Assembly: GCA_934371915.1 (NCBI GenBank)
Contig: CAKROE010000031.1
Location: 1-27,101 of the forward strand
Direction of reading: 5' to 3'
Source: an uncultured Blautia sp.
Lineage (GTDB): Bacteria > Bacillota > Clostridia > Lachnospirales > Lachnospiraceae
DNA: 27,101 nucleotides
The notes under the pieces were generated by a model. The model searched no databases. It had not been told where the DNA came from and worked only from the letters and a program-made list of their open reading frames with translations. Positions 1 to 9,800 of this stretch are shown piece after piece (the stretch's first letter is position 1; each line of letters opens with the position of its first letter). The position numbers and the translations under genes were made by a program.

Positions 1-434
1 TCTCTGTCCTGTACCCTGCCGATGCTTTCCAGTACCAGCGTATCTCCTTCCTGTCCGACACGTACTTTCTCTCTATGTTTCCCTGAAACTTCAACTTTTA
101 TCTCATTTCCATCGTATTCTTTAAGATAAAGTTCTCCTGTTCTGATAGAAAGATCAAGTTTTGATACTCCATCAATCAGATAGATTTCCCCGTTTGTTCC
201 GGCTGCCTCTTTACTGTCCGATTCATCAATCTCATCCCAGTCCTGATTCCAGTCATCTTCATCCCCAAAACTTACATATTTTACAGTCTGCCGGACAGCA
301 CTGCCGAATCCGTCTTTGGATAAATTCAGTCCCGCGATCGTTGCGCCCATCGAAGCACCGCCTATCGTCAGGCCGATTCCCACTACACCTGCTGCCGCTG
401 CTATGACCAGTAACACTTTTGAAAATTTTCTCAT
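1..434 (-). CDS. DUF4097-family (putative adhesin-like) protein, 3' end outside window
   Basis: Only the N-terminal 144 codons are inside the window; the gene runs off the left edge. The protein begins MRKFSKVLLVIAAAAGVVGI, a short basic start followed by a hydrophobic segment, so it is probably membrane-anchored or exported. After about residue 85 it shows alternating beta-type sequence (GEIYLIDGVSKLDLSIRTGE, then LYLKEYDGNEIKVEVSGKHR), which is typical of the DUF4097 beta-solenoid-like domain. The ATG overlaps the TGA of the upstream HAAS-domain gene in an ATGA arrangement, so the two are probably translationally coupled. In Firmicutes, PadR, HAAS/DUF1700 and DUF4097 genes commonly occur together. 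The molecular role of DUF4097 is unknown; an envelope-sensing or adhesin-like function is only a family-level suggestion. The family call rests on motif feel and context, since the C-terminus cannot be seen. Confidence 0.75.
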   Translation of the reverse strand, partial: MRKFSKVLLVIAAAAGVVGIGLTIGGASMGATIAGLNLSKDGFGSAVRQTVKYVSFGDEDDWNQDWDEIDESDSKEAAGTNGEIYLIDGVSKLDLSIRTGELYLKEYDGNEIKVEVSGKHREKVRVGQEGDTLVLESIGRVQDR

Positions 435-1126
435 GCCCGGTCACCTCCCTTTTTGCCCCTGTTTAATATATTACCGCAAAAATCTGTGAACCTGCGAAGA
501 ACTGCCGGAAGTGCACGGCTCGCCGCCCATACAAAAAATACAAGTCCAGCCAGTCCAAGAGAAAGCAGAATCAGGCCGATACCGATTCCAAGAGCACCCA
601 ATGCCGGTGTTGCTGTCACACATGCTCCAATACCGGCGCCGATCGCAATCACTGCGATTGCAAAAAGTGCGAGGACAACTGCCCCTGTGCCCAATACAAG
701 GATAAACGGAAGTAAGATCAGTGCCACAATAAATCCAATGATTCCGCCAACTGTGCCCTTGATCAATGGTGAAATAAATACCAGAAGGATCAGTACAAGT
801 ATCACGCCTGCCTTGCCGCCCCTGCGTTCTGCATGATAGCCCTTCTCTGCACGGCTCTGTGGCATTTGACGTTCATCATCTACACGCTCATCCTGATATC
901 CGCTTTCTGTAAATTCTCCGTAATTCTGCGAACTGTTCTTTAAGTCTTCTTTGATAATTGCTGCAACTTTACCCGGGCTTCCAAGCTCCCGGATCACCTC
1001 TGTCTCCTGATCTTCTCCGGCATCGTCAAAATAACTCTCATAATAATCAAGAGCCTCCTGTCTTTCTTCCTCAGAGATATCAGAAAGCAGTTTCTTTAAC
1101 TGGTCCATAAACTGCGCTCTGTTCAT
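431..1126 (-). CDS. HAAS/DUF1700 domain membrane protein
   Basis: This is a 231-residue protein of the HAAS (DUF1700) type. Residues 1-65 form the helical cytoplasmic domain, with the characteristic MNRAQFMDQLKKLLSDISEE start, a DYYESYFDDAGE motif and an ELGSP..VA.II segment. A polar linker (about 66-104) leads to several hydrophobic segments between about 106 and 205, consistent with three or four membrane helices, and a short basic tail. HAAS domains are known as helical signalling or adaptor modules encoded next to PadR regulators. The gene lies between padR and the DUF4097 gene with ATGA overlaps at both ends, so all three are probably one translationally coupled unit. A GGAGG ribosome site lies at the end of padR. 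The family call is firm; the signal it responds to is unknown. Confidence 0.85.
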   Translation of the reverse strand: MNRAQFMDQLKKLLSDISEEERQEALDYYESYFDDAGEDQETEVIRELGSPGKVAAIIKEDLKNSSQNYGEFTESGYQDERVDDERQMPQSRAEKGYHAERRGGKAGVILVLILLVFISPLIKGTVGGIIGFIVALILLPFILVLGTGAVVLALFAIAVIAIGAGIGACVTATPALGALGIGIGLILLSLGLAGLVFFVWAASRALPAVLRRFTDFCGNILNRGKKGGDRA

Positions 1127-1446
1127 AATTCTATGCCTCCCTCAAACAGCTTCGAAATCTTTGTCGAATAGGCTTTCCATTCGACTCTGTAGAGATTCAG
1201 CTGTGCCATGCCTCTCTCTGTGATCTTATAATATCTGCGGTTTCTGCCTGCATAAGCCTGATCATATGTCTCCAGGCATTCATCCTTCTGCAGTCTCCTC
1301 AGCACCGGATACAGCGTTGATTCGGATACATCCAGCACACTCCGTACATCCTGGGTGATCTTGTAACCGTAGGTTCCGTCTTTCTCCTTCGATACTACAG
1401 CTAAAACGATCGCATCCAGAAGTGCCGCACCTGTGTTAAATACCAT
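1123..1446 (-). CDS. PadR-family transcriptional regulator
   Basis: A 107-residue PadR-type winged-helix regulator, the usual length for the short subfamily that lacks a long C-terminal dimerisation extension. Recognition features are GTYGYKITQDV in the first half, STLYPVLRRLQKDECLE (recognition helix) and GRNRRYYKITERGMAQL (wing). It is the first gene of a three-gene operon with the HAAS and DUF4097 genes; its TGA overlaps the next ATG. The upstream promoter contains an inverted repeat placed where a PadR dimer could repress its own operon. Autoregulation of that kind is common in the family but is inferred here. The ligand is unknown. Confidence 0.93.
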   Translation of the reverse strand: MVFNTGAALLDAIVLAVVSKEKDGTYGYKITQDVRSVLDVSESTLYPVLRRLQKDECLETYDQAYAGRNRRYYKITERGMAQLNLYRVEWKAYSTKISKLFEGGIEL

Positions 1447-1510
1447 GCTCTCACTTCCTTTTTATATTTCCTGTGATATTGTAAATTAATATAATATTAT
1501 TTCGTTAGTA

Positions 1511-1542
1511 ATACTATATGTCATATAATATAGTTTTGTCAA
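1511..1542 (-). promoter_or_regulatory. Promoter and probable PadR operator of the padR operon
   Basis: On the minus strand a perfect -35 TTGACA (1542-1537) is followed after 18 bases by a near-consensus -10 TATAGT (1518-1513). A 7-bp inverted repeat, ACTATAT at 1513-1519 and ATATAGT at 1528-1534 with an 8-base gap, covers the -10 and the spacer. A repressor bound there would block RNA polymerase. The promoter elements and the repeat are visible; that PadR is the ligand is inferred from position. Confidence 0.6.
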
Positions 1543-1570
1543 TAGTATTTTCTATTTTCTTCAACTATTT

Positions 1571-1576
1571 TATAAT
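1571..1576 (+). promoter_or_regulatory. rsmF: Probable -10 box for rsmF
   Basis: A consensus TATAAT lies in an AT-rich stretch 63 bases before the rsmF start. No good -35 is seen at 17 bases (TTTTCT at 1548-1553), so the promoter may be weak or depend on an upstream AT-rich element. A GAGGAG ribosome site at 1627-1632 precedes the ATG at 1639. Confidence 0.4.
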
Positions 1577-1638
1577 TTCATTATATTAAGTTCCTGTGGA
1601 CGAATCCTCAGGACATTTTACTGAATGAGGAGAATTTC

Positions 1639-3048
1639 ATGTCTGACTATAACATTACCGATCTACTCTCTCCGGCATTTCTGGAACGTATGCGGAAAAT
1701 GCTCGGAGACGAATACGAAGATTTTATAAAAAGCTATGAAGCACCACGCACCTACGGGCTGCGTGTCAATACCGCAAAGATAAGCTGCGAAGAATTTGAA
1801 AAGATCGTACCGTTTCCGGTCACACCGATCCCATGGATTCCGAACGGATATTTTTATCCGGAAGATGTCCGTCCTTCTTTCTGTCCTCTCTATCAGGCGG
1901 GACTTTATTATCTGCAGGAGCCAAGTGCCATGACACCGGCATCCTGCCTTCCGGTCACTCCGGGTGAAAATGTCCTTGATCTTTGCGCGGCGCCGGGAGG
2001 CAAGGCAACTGCACTGGGAGCCATGTTAAACGGCAGTGGACTTCTTGTTGCCAACGATATCAGTTCTTCCCGGACGCGTGCACTGCTTCGAAATGTAGAA
2101 CTCTTTGGCATCACTAATGCATTCGTGACCAATGAAACACCGGCTCATCTGAAAGATCGTTTTCCGGAATTTTTCCATAAAATCCTGCTGGATGCGCCCT
2201 GCTCCGGTGAAGGTATGTTCCGTAAAGAAGACGCACTTGCCAGAGACTGGACACCTGAAAAATCCGCGGAGCTTTCTGTTCTGCAGAAAGAACTGATCCT
2301 GCAGGCTGCGGATATGCTGCGTCCCGGCGGACAGCTTCTTTATTCCACCTGTACCTTCGCTCCGAACGAAGATGAAGAAGTCGTTTCTTATCTTCTCGAA
2401 AACCGCCCGGATATGGAACTTATGGAACTTCCTGCTTACGAGGGCTTCGCTCCCGGAGTACCGGCATGGGGAAACGGCGATCCGGTGCTTTCCCGCTGTG
2501 TTCATCTTTTTCCTCATAAAATGCAGGGGGAGGGACACTTTATGGCTCTGTTCCGCAAAGAAGGCCGCACAGATCTGATTGGTCAGTTTTCTTATGCAAA
2601 GCCTGATCCTGACACCCGTAAATGGCTGGAACTTTTCTTTCAGGAAATCGGACTCAAAACACTCGGCGGCCAGCCATTCGACTGGAACCGTGTCGAAACA
2701 CGCAAAGACAAAGTTTACTATCTTCCGCCGGTCACCGGTGATTTCCGTGGTCTTACCTTCCTTCGAAACGGATTGTACCTCGGAGATCTCAAGAAAAACC
2801 GTTTCGAACCGTCCGAACCATTTGCGCTGGCGCTTCGAAAGAGTGATGCAGACGGAATCATTTCCCTTTCTGTTAATGACCAGCGGCTTACCCGCTACCT
2901 GAAAGGCGAAACCCTGAATATAGAACCGGGAGAAGCTGCCCATGCAAAAGGCTGGCATCTTCTCTGTGTTGATGGCTACCCGCTCGGTTTCGGCAAACTG
3001 GTCGGCCAGACCTTCAAAAATAAATATCCCGCAGGCTGGAGAGTTTAA
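1639..3048 (+). CDS. rsmF: rRNA cytosine-C5 methyltransferase, RsmF/NOP2/Sun family
   Basis: A 469-residue SAM-dependent RNA m5C methyltransferase. The SAM-binding motif I is LDLCAAPGGK (113-122), motif IV is DAPCSGEGMF (185-194, release cysteine C188), and motif VI is YSTCTF (nucleophile C238). The region after about 280 resembles the RsmF C-terminal ferredoxin-like and PUA-like domains (for example EPFALAL and HAKGWHLLCVDGYPLGFGK). Family members methylate cytosines of 16S rRNA on the small ribosomal subunit. The target base cannot be read from sequence, so the product is better described as RsmF-like than as a proven RsmF orthologue. The start is supported by GAGGAG six bases upstream. It is transcribed alone, divergent from padR and convergent with addA. 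Confidence 0.93.
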   Translation: MSDYNITDLLSPAFLERMRKMLGDEYEDFIKSYEAPRTYGLRVNTAKISCEEFEKIVPFPVTPIPWIPNGYFYPEDVRPSFCPLYQAGLYYLQEPSAMTPASCLPVTPGENVLDLCAAPGGKATALGAMLNGSGLLVANDISSSRTRALLRNVELFGITNAFVTNETPAHLKDRFPEFFHKILLDAPCSGEGMFRKEDALARDWTPEKSAELSVLQKELILQAADMLRPGGQLLYSTCTFAPNEDEEVVSYLLENRPDMELMELPAYEGFAPGVPAWGNGDPVLSRCVHLFPHKMQGEGHFMALFRKEGRTDLIGQFSYAKPDPDTRKWLELFFQEIGLKTLGGQPFDWNRVETRKDKVYYLPPVTGDFRGLTFLRNGLYLGDLKKNRFEPSEPFALALRKSDADGIISLSVNDQRLTRYLKGETLNIEPGEAAHAKGWHLLCVDGYPLGFGKLVGQTFKNKYPAGWRV

Positions 3049-3070
3049 CCTCCTGCCCGCGGGACTTTTT
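3027..3070 (+). terminator. Rho-independent terminator of rsmF
   Basis: TCCCGCAGG at 3027-3035 pairs with CCTGC...GGGA up to 3064 with a small bulge, followed by a run of five T at 3066-3070. The left arm overlaps the last codons of rsmF. It lies between the convergent rsmF and addA genes. Confidence 0.65.
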
Positions 3071-3087
3071 GCATTGCATATCATATT

Positions 3088-6000
3088 TCAGACCGGAATC
3101 ATTTTTCCGAGTGTAAATGAATAAATATAGGTTTCTTTTACTTTTTTCTGCAGCATGCGCTCCAGTGCCTGCGCATAATCCTCAAGCTGCGTATGATAAA
3201 GGTCGATCAGATGCTGTTCCTCTCCTTTTCGTACCCTGTCTGTCTTGTAATCGACAAGCACGATTTCTTCATCTTCTATAAAATAAGCATCGATGATTCC
3301 CTGTACCAGAACAGTCTCCTCACCATTCCAGCCTTTTTCGATATTTTTCATACTCTGTGCAAGTACAAATGGCTGTTCTCTGTATAACTGATCCGCCTCG
3401 AAAGCTTTTTTCATACGCTGACCGATCTCCGAATGTAAAAACATCATAATGTCCTGTATCCGGATGCACTGCGCTTCTTCATATGCCATCTTTTTGGCTT
3501 CTGTAAGGGCAGTGATCTGTTTCTGGATCTGGCTTTCTGAATCCACTGCCATATAATCCAGACATTCCATCAGACGGTGATATGCCGTTCCCCGTGCTGC
3601 TCCCTTATATTCTTCGTTTCCTCCGGAAACAAAATCCGGCACCAGAGGCACGATATCCGGCTCTGAAAACAGTGCTTCCTCCCGGTCATCTTCCCCGTGC
3701 CAGCTGCGTTTCTTCAGTTCAGAAACACTGACTTTCACCGGAAGATCACTTAAGTATGCATACGGATACTGATAATTGAAACGCTTTTCCAAAAGCTCGT
3801 GGATCTCTTCATCGTAGATTCTGTTACTGTCCCATTCTTTCAGAAGTTTTTCCTGCATCTGTGTATCTGTCTGCCCCAGAATTTCTCCCTGTACCAGTTC
3901 CGTTACGGTCACTTTGTGCACGATAAACTGCGCATTTTCCTTCTCGCAGACCACAGCCGGTCTCTCTGTAATTCCATATTCATGGAACAGCTCCTGCATT
4001 GCAGGATGTCTTGCAAGCGCCGGCAGAATATAAGACCAGTAAGTTCTTGCCTTTCCGCGCACTACAATCGGAAGAAGTGGTTCTTCATGATCCATATAAA
4101 AACTTAATGTCGTACAGACATCCGGCAGTTTACCGATGCATCCTGTGATGATCAGCTTTTCCTTCGCTCTTGTCAGCGCTACATAAAGCACACGCAGTTC
4201 TTCTCCCAGACTTTCTCTCTGTAACTGTCTGCGGATGATCTGCTTATGAACTGCTGAAAGAATCAGTCTTTTTTCCGGAAGTATCACATCTACCCCAAAT
4301 CCCATATCCGAATGGATCAGAAAACGACTGTTGATATCCTGAAAATTGAACTGTTTCCCCATTCCGGCTGCAAATACGACCGGAAACTCCAGTCCTTTAC
4401 TCTTGTGGATCGTCATAATCTGTACCGCACCGCTTCCGGCATCGGCAAGATTTACTTCTCCGAAATCCACTTCATATTTCTGGAGTTTTTCGATATATCG
4501 GACAAAGTTAAACAATCCACGGTAACTTGTCTTCTCATAATCCATTGCTTTTTCCACAAGCATATGAAGGTTTGCCCCACGCTGTGCACCGCCCGGCACC
4601 GCTTTTACATAATCCGCATAACCAGTCTTCGCCAAAATACGAAGGATCAGTTCATGAACCGGTGTATACGCAGATAAATTCCGCATCTCTTCCAGCTGCT
4701 TACGAAATCCACATAATTTTTCCTGTAAACATTTTTCTTCCTCTGTCAGGATTTCCTGTTCCAGTTCGCAGTAAGCACACAGGCTCTCATAAAGCATTCC
4801 GCCCGGGCAGCGACTCTTAAAGATTGCAAGCTCCTGCACCGTACATCCCACAATCGGAGAATACAGTACACCGGTCAGTGGAATATCCTGCAATGGATTG
4901 TCACAGACTCTCAGATAATTCAAAAGGGTAACGACTTCCTGTGCTGAGAAATATCCTGTCCGCGATGCACTGTAAACCGGAATACCTTTGGATGTCAGCA
5001 CCTGACTGAACGGTTCCGCCCATCCTGTCGCCGAACGAAGCAGAATCACAATATCACCGTATTCAACCTTCCGGTATCTGCCGGTCTCTTTATCCAGCAC
5101 CTCCTCATTACCGACCATTTTGCGGATTCGCTGTGCAATGGCCAGTGCTTCCAGTTCCTGCACCGTCTGATTTCCATTTTCTTCTGACAGTTCTTCCCCG
5201 TCCTTTTCGATCAGAAGAACTTCTGTTGTATTTTCGGAGTCATTTGTTTTCTCTCCCGCTGTATGTTCTTTTTCCGGAAAAGAAGCTCCTGTATAAAGCG
5301 CATTTTCGTCGTCATAAGTAATACCCCCGAGATCTTCCCCCATGATCTGGCGGAAAATGTAATTGACCGAAGATAAAACTTCTCTCCTGCTTCGGAAGTT
5401 TTTGTACAGATCCACCCGCTGTTCTTTTGCATCTTCAAGAGAATAGCTGTGGTATTTCTCCATAAAAAGTTCCGGTCTTGCAAGTCGGAATCTGTAAATA
5501 CTCTGCTTTACATCTCCTACCATAAAAATATTTTTACGTCCATCTGCCCATCCGGACACCAGATTAGTGATCATTTCCTGTACAAGGTTGCTGTCCTGAT
5601 ATTCGTCCACCATTACTTCCTCATATCTGGCAGATAATTCTTTTGCGGCAGTACTTGGGATGATATCTCCGTCTTCTTTTTTCATCAGTATTTCCAGGGC
5701 AAAGTGTTCCATATCCGAAAAATCCAGAACATTTTTTTCTCGTTTTTTTGCCGCAAATGCCGCTTTAAACTGTAATGTGATCCGCGCCAGTCCCTCCATA
5801 GGTTTCCGGCAGTATTTCAATGCCTCCAGAATATGTTCTTCAGACTGGCTGAAATAGTGCTCTTCAAGTTCTTTCCATATAGATTTTTCTGTGTCACGAA
5901 GGTCTTTCACCTGTTTTTTCTTTTCTTCATCTACATTCAGATCTTTTTTGGCAGAAAGGCGTGCATATTTATGTGTTGCCAGAAGTGACGCCATACCATT

Positions 6001-6810
6001 ATAGTCTCTCTTTGCCGCACGTTCTTTTACTTCTTTCAGAAGGAGACTGTCACTTTCCAATGCTGTTTCGTAAAAATACGGACCATCGATTTCGCGGCAG
6101 ATATGTGTGGCACGTTCCAGCAGTTCTTCAATTTCCGAAATACTTTCCTGTGCAGCATTCCACAGAAGTGTCATCCACTTTGTATTACGCAGTTCTTCTA
6201 CGTTATCCACCTGATAGACTCTAAGGCATTCTTCAATCCACTCTTCCGGGAACGGATGACTCATAGAAGCATCATATAACTTATAGATCATATCCCGGAT
6301 TTCATCATCGGTTTTGCCGTTTGCATAACACTCTACCAGATTCAGAAATTTCTCATCTTTCTGCGCATATGCCTCTTCCAGCACTTCCTTCATCACATCT
6401 TCACGCAGAAGTTTCAGTTCTCCTTCTTCTGCTGTACGATATCCCGGATCCAGATCGATCATATGAAAATAATTTCGGATGATATATGCACAGAAACCAT
6501 CAATGGTCGTAATCTGTGCATTATGTATCAGTGAGACCTGACGCCGGAGGTGTTCATTGTCCGGATTATCGTACAGTTTCTGATCAATTGCCGCTGAGAT
6601 ACGTTCTTTCATTTCTCCGGCCGCCGCACGGGTAAACGTCATGATCAGAAGGCGGTCTATGTCGACTGGTTTCTTCGGATCGCAGATTTTGCTTAAAATA
6701 CGTTCTACAAGAACGGCAGTTTTTCCGGATCCTGCTGCTGCACTTACCAGAATATTCCGGTCACGGAGCGAAATCACTTTCTGCTGTTCCCCGGTCCATA
6801 TTACTCCCAT
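3088..6810 (-). CDS. addA: ATP-dependent helicase/nuclease subunit A (AddA)
   Basis: A 1240-residue UvrD/RecB-type helicase with a C-terminal nuclease, the normal AddA length. The Q motif region (WTGEQQ) leads to Walker A AAAGSGKT (24-31), motif Ia (MTFTRAAAGEMKERI), the Walker B/helicase II motif DEYQD (402-406), motif III (VGDVKQSIYRFR), motif V (IMTIHKSKGLEFPVVF) and motif VI (VLYVALTRAKEKL). Near the C-terminus the RecB-type nuclease is seen as GIIDAYF followed by LVDYKTDR (about 1184-1192) and a QLEDYAQAL helix. With AddB it forms the AddAB complex that resects double-strand breaks and recognises Chi-like sites for RecA-dependent repair. The start overlaps the end of addB by 10 bases, and AGGAGG inside addB provides its ribosome site, so the two are coupled. 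Confidence 0.97.
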   Translation of the reverse strand: MGVIWTGEQQKVISLRDRNILVSAAAGSGKTAVLVERILSKICDPKKPVDIDRLLIMTFTRAAAGEMKERISAAIDQKLYDNPDNEHLRRQVSLIHNAQITTIDGFCAYIIRNYFHMIDLDPGYRTAEEGELKLLREDVMKEVLEEAYAQKDEKFLNLVECYANGKTDDEIRDMIYKLYDASMSHPFPEEWIEECLRVYQVDNVEELRNTKWMTLLWNAAQESISEIEELLERATHICREIDGPYFYETALESDSLLLKEVKERAAKRDYNGMASLLATHKYARLSAKKDLNVDEEKKKQVKDLRDTEKSIWKELEEHYFSQSEEHILEALKYCRKPMEGLARITLQFKAAFAAKKREKNVLDFSDMEHFALEILMKKEDGDIIPSTAAKELSARYEEVMVDEYQDSNLVQEMITNLVSGWADGRKNIFMVGDVKQSIYRFRLARPELFMEKYHSYSLEDAKEQRVDLYKNFRSRREVLSSVNYIFRQIMGEDLGGITYDDENALYTGASFPEKEHTAGEKTNDSENTTEVLLIEKDGEELSEENGNQTVQELEALAIAQRIRKMVGNEEVLDKETGRYRKVEYGDIVILLRSATGWAEPFSQVLTSKGIPVYSASRTGYFSAQEVVTLLNYLRVCDNPLQDIPLTGVLYSPIVGCTVQELAIFKSRCPGGMLYESLCAYCELEQEILTEEEKCLQEKLCGFRKQLEEMRNLSAYTPVHELILRILAKTGYADYVKAVPGGAQRGANLHMLVEKAMDYEKTSYRGLFNFVRYIEKLQKYEVDFGEVNLADAGSGAVQIMTIHKSKGLEFPVVFAAGMGKQFNFQDINSRFLIHSDMGFGVDVILPEKRLILSAVHKQIIRRQLQRESLGEELRVLYVALTRAKEKLIITGCIGKLPDVCTTLSFYMDHEEPLLPIVVRGKARTYWSYILPALARHPAMQELFHEYGITERPAVVCEKENAQFIVHKVTVTELVQGEILGQTDTQMQEKLLKEWDSNRIYDEEIHELLEKRFNYQYPYAYLSDLPVKVSVSELKKRSWHGEDDREEALFSEPDIVPLVPDFVSGGNEEYKGAARGTAYHRLMECLDYMAVDSESQIQKQITALTEAKKMAYEEAQCIRIQDIMMFLHSEIGQRMKKAFEADQLYREQPFVLAQSMKNIEKGWNGEETVLVQGIIDAYFIEDEEIVLVDYKTDRVRKGEEQHLIDLYHTQLEDYAQALERMLQKKVKETYIYSFTLGKMIPV

Positions 6811-9800
6811 TCGTCATCCACCTCCTTTGCAAATGCTTTCCATATCTCATCGTCCGCAAACTGCTTCAGTCTGCGAAACTCATATCCCGGAATTTTGCGG
6901 TCAAATCCACATGTCCCCTGATAGGGACAGTACGTACATGCGTTCCGACTGCCCATCTCATAAGGCGAAACTTCTGCATTACCGTCCAGTATTGCCTCCC
7001 GGATATCCGTGATCTTCTTTTTGACATAGGCATCCAGAAGTGCAAACCCCTGCTCATCAGCTACTGAAGAACCTTTCCTCAGTTCCCCCTTCGTTGTGTA
7101 GGACAACGGCAGGGAGATTGTTGTCTTATCCAGACCTTCGATCACATCTCTGTCTGCCATGACCAGACCATTCATTTTGAGTTTTTTAAAGATTTCCGGA
7201 TCCAGTCCGTCCAGATCATCTTCCATCTCTTTTTGCAGCATAGGATCTTTGACATTGTAATAAAAGATACCCGCCGGTTTGACCTCGGCATTCGGATATT
7301 TGCGCTGTTCTGCCTTTATCGCCGCATCCATGTAGACAACAAGCTGCATCTGCAGACCGTAATAAATGCTTACCAGATCAAATGTCGTATTTCCCGTCTT
7401 GTAATCAATGATCTTTACATAGACTTTATCGTCTGTCTTCATGACATCCAGACGGTCAATTCGTCCGCCTCCGATCGAAACCTCAAATCCCTCCGGTTGA
7501 AATTTACCGTTTCGAAGCTGTTCCTGCAGTGCCCATACTGTCCTTCTAAGGATTCTTCGCGTACGCTCGATCATATACTGGTTCCTTGCACTGCTCTGAA
7601 GGATCGTATTACCGTAATCGGCGCTGATCTTGTCCAGACATTCATCTGCGATCGCATCCCGCAGTTCATCCGAAAGTTCGCTCCACTCAAGCTTTCTTCT
7701 GTGAATTTCTGCTGCGAAATCTTCCAGTGCCTGATGGATCACATTTCCCATATCTATCGCCTTAAATTCATATTCTGCACGTTCTTTTACTTCCAGTCCG
7801 TATTTCAGGAAATGTGCAAAAGCACATGCCGAAAAACGTTCCAGTCTGGTTGCACCGTTCGGTGAAACTTCCCCGTACAGAGCTTTCGCTACACTTTTGC
7901 TGATCTGATCGACCGGTTTGCGGATAAAAGCAGCTTCTATGAGTTTTTTTGTTACTGTACAATATCTCGGACTATTCAGATACCAGCTGTACAGTTCTGC
8001 AAAAATCGGATTATCTTTTCTTTTTTCTTCATCAGTCAGTCCTGACAGAAAATATTCCACTGCTGTATTCGGAGTCTCAATAAGTTCCAGCTCATTCTGT
8101 GGATCTTCCGCACGCTCTGTCCTGAGCTTCGGAAAAAGCGTCTGCACTGTCCGGATCAGAAATGCCGGTCCCGTCGCTTCGCCTTTGCCGTTGGACATAC
8201 TGTACGAAAGGCAGAGTCTCTCGGATGGCTTCGTAAGGTTGAGATACAGATAAAACCGCTGCGTATTCATCAGTTCTTTTGGTCCCGGTGCCAGTTCAAT
8301 CCCCTGTCCTCCCAGAAAATCTCTGTCCATCTCTGTAAGGATTCCTCCTGACTCCGTATTCTTCGGTATGCAGCCTTCATTCACGCCTACAAAAAACAAC
8401 GCACGGATATCTTTCAGTCGCGTTCTCTCCATATCGCCGACCAGTACCTGATCGATTCCCGGCGGTATCAGTGCTACTTTTGCCTGTCCCATGCCTGTTT
8501 CAAGAAGCTGACGGTACTCTTCCGCAGACACCGTTTCTTCTCCGAGAATGCTGACCATCTTATCAAGGAGATTCATCACGATCCCGTAAATCTGGGCATA
8601 TTCTTTTTCCATTGCCCGGTCGCCGTGCTGCTTAAATAAAAGCTCCTGTACCCCAAGTTTTTCCTGCACGCGGCTCTGTACAATAAATTCATAGAGACAC
8701 CTGCTGTATTCTGCGACTGTTTTTTTCTTTCCGGCAAAGCCTTCTGCAAGGGATCGTACCTCTGTCACAAAACGCTCCCGGATATCATTCAGTTCCATGA
8801 TCGATGTCGGATCCATATCACGACTGAGCCGCACCCATCTTTCATCCCATTTTCGAAATCCATGAATTCCGAGTGCCAGCACATAATTTTCCAGACGATC
8901 TGTCTCACTTCTGGAAATATCGGACATACCGCAGCGCAGATATCGGAACACGCTTTCGTAACTGAATCCCTGACTTACCATCTCCAGTGCCGCACGCACA
9001 TATTCCACGAACGGATTCATCAGTACAGAATGTTTCTCATCTATAAAAAACGGGATTCCGGCTTCTTCAAAGACATGTCTTGCAATACTTCCGTATTCTT
9101 CGAGATTTCCTGTGATCACGGCAATCTGCCCGTAGCGGTACTGTGACTCCCGTACCAGCCGGATAATTCTTCTTGCAGTCTCCTGCATCTCTTTCTCCGG
9201 CGTCCCCGCCTGAAAAAGCTGCACCTCACTCTGCTCTTTATCATATGTTTTTCTGCGATAACGAAACAGATTCTGCTCTAGAAAGTCAAGGGCAGGCGAA
9301 TCAGCAAACCGGGAACTGCTGCCAGTCTTTATCCAGACTGGTTCTTCCATATCTTTTGTAAATTCGCTTAAAGAGCGAATCATTTTATGACTCATATAAA
9401 ACAGTTCATGTGGCTTTCCCTTTGCAAAAAATTCTTCTCTGACATCCATCGTGACCGTCACGGAAACTTTTTTGCAGACTGCCAGAAGTTCCCGGATAAC
9501 CGTATGCTGTACCGGTGTAAATCCCGTGTAACCATCAAGTATGACGGTACTGCCACGCAGTTTCCGTGAAAACGGAATTTCTTTTGCAAGGACTTCCAGA
9601 ACTTCTTCTGATGTCATAAAATGATCTGACAGATATTCCCGAAATGCCTGATAAAGGACAGACACATCTTTTAATTTCATCTGCAGAAGCGGCTTATCCT
9701 CTGCGTCATTGATCATCTTATCCATTTCTTCTTCATGGACTTCATACTGCATAAACTCTGAGATCAGGGATTTCACTTCATCGAGATAGCCCGGTTTTTT

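Noticed and set aside
2026..3084. Open frame of about 350 codons opposite rsmF
   Set aside because: It has no recognisable domain and lies opposite a gene with intact motifs I, IV and VI. It is a product of codon bias.
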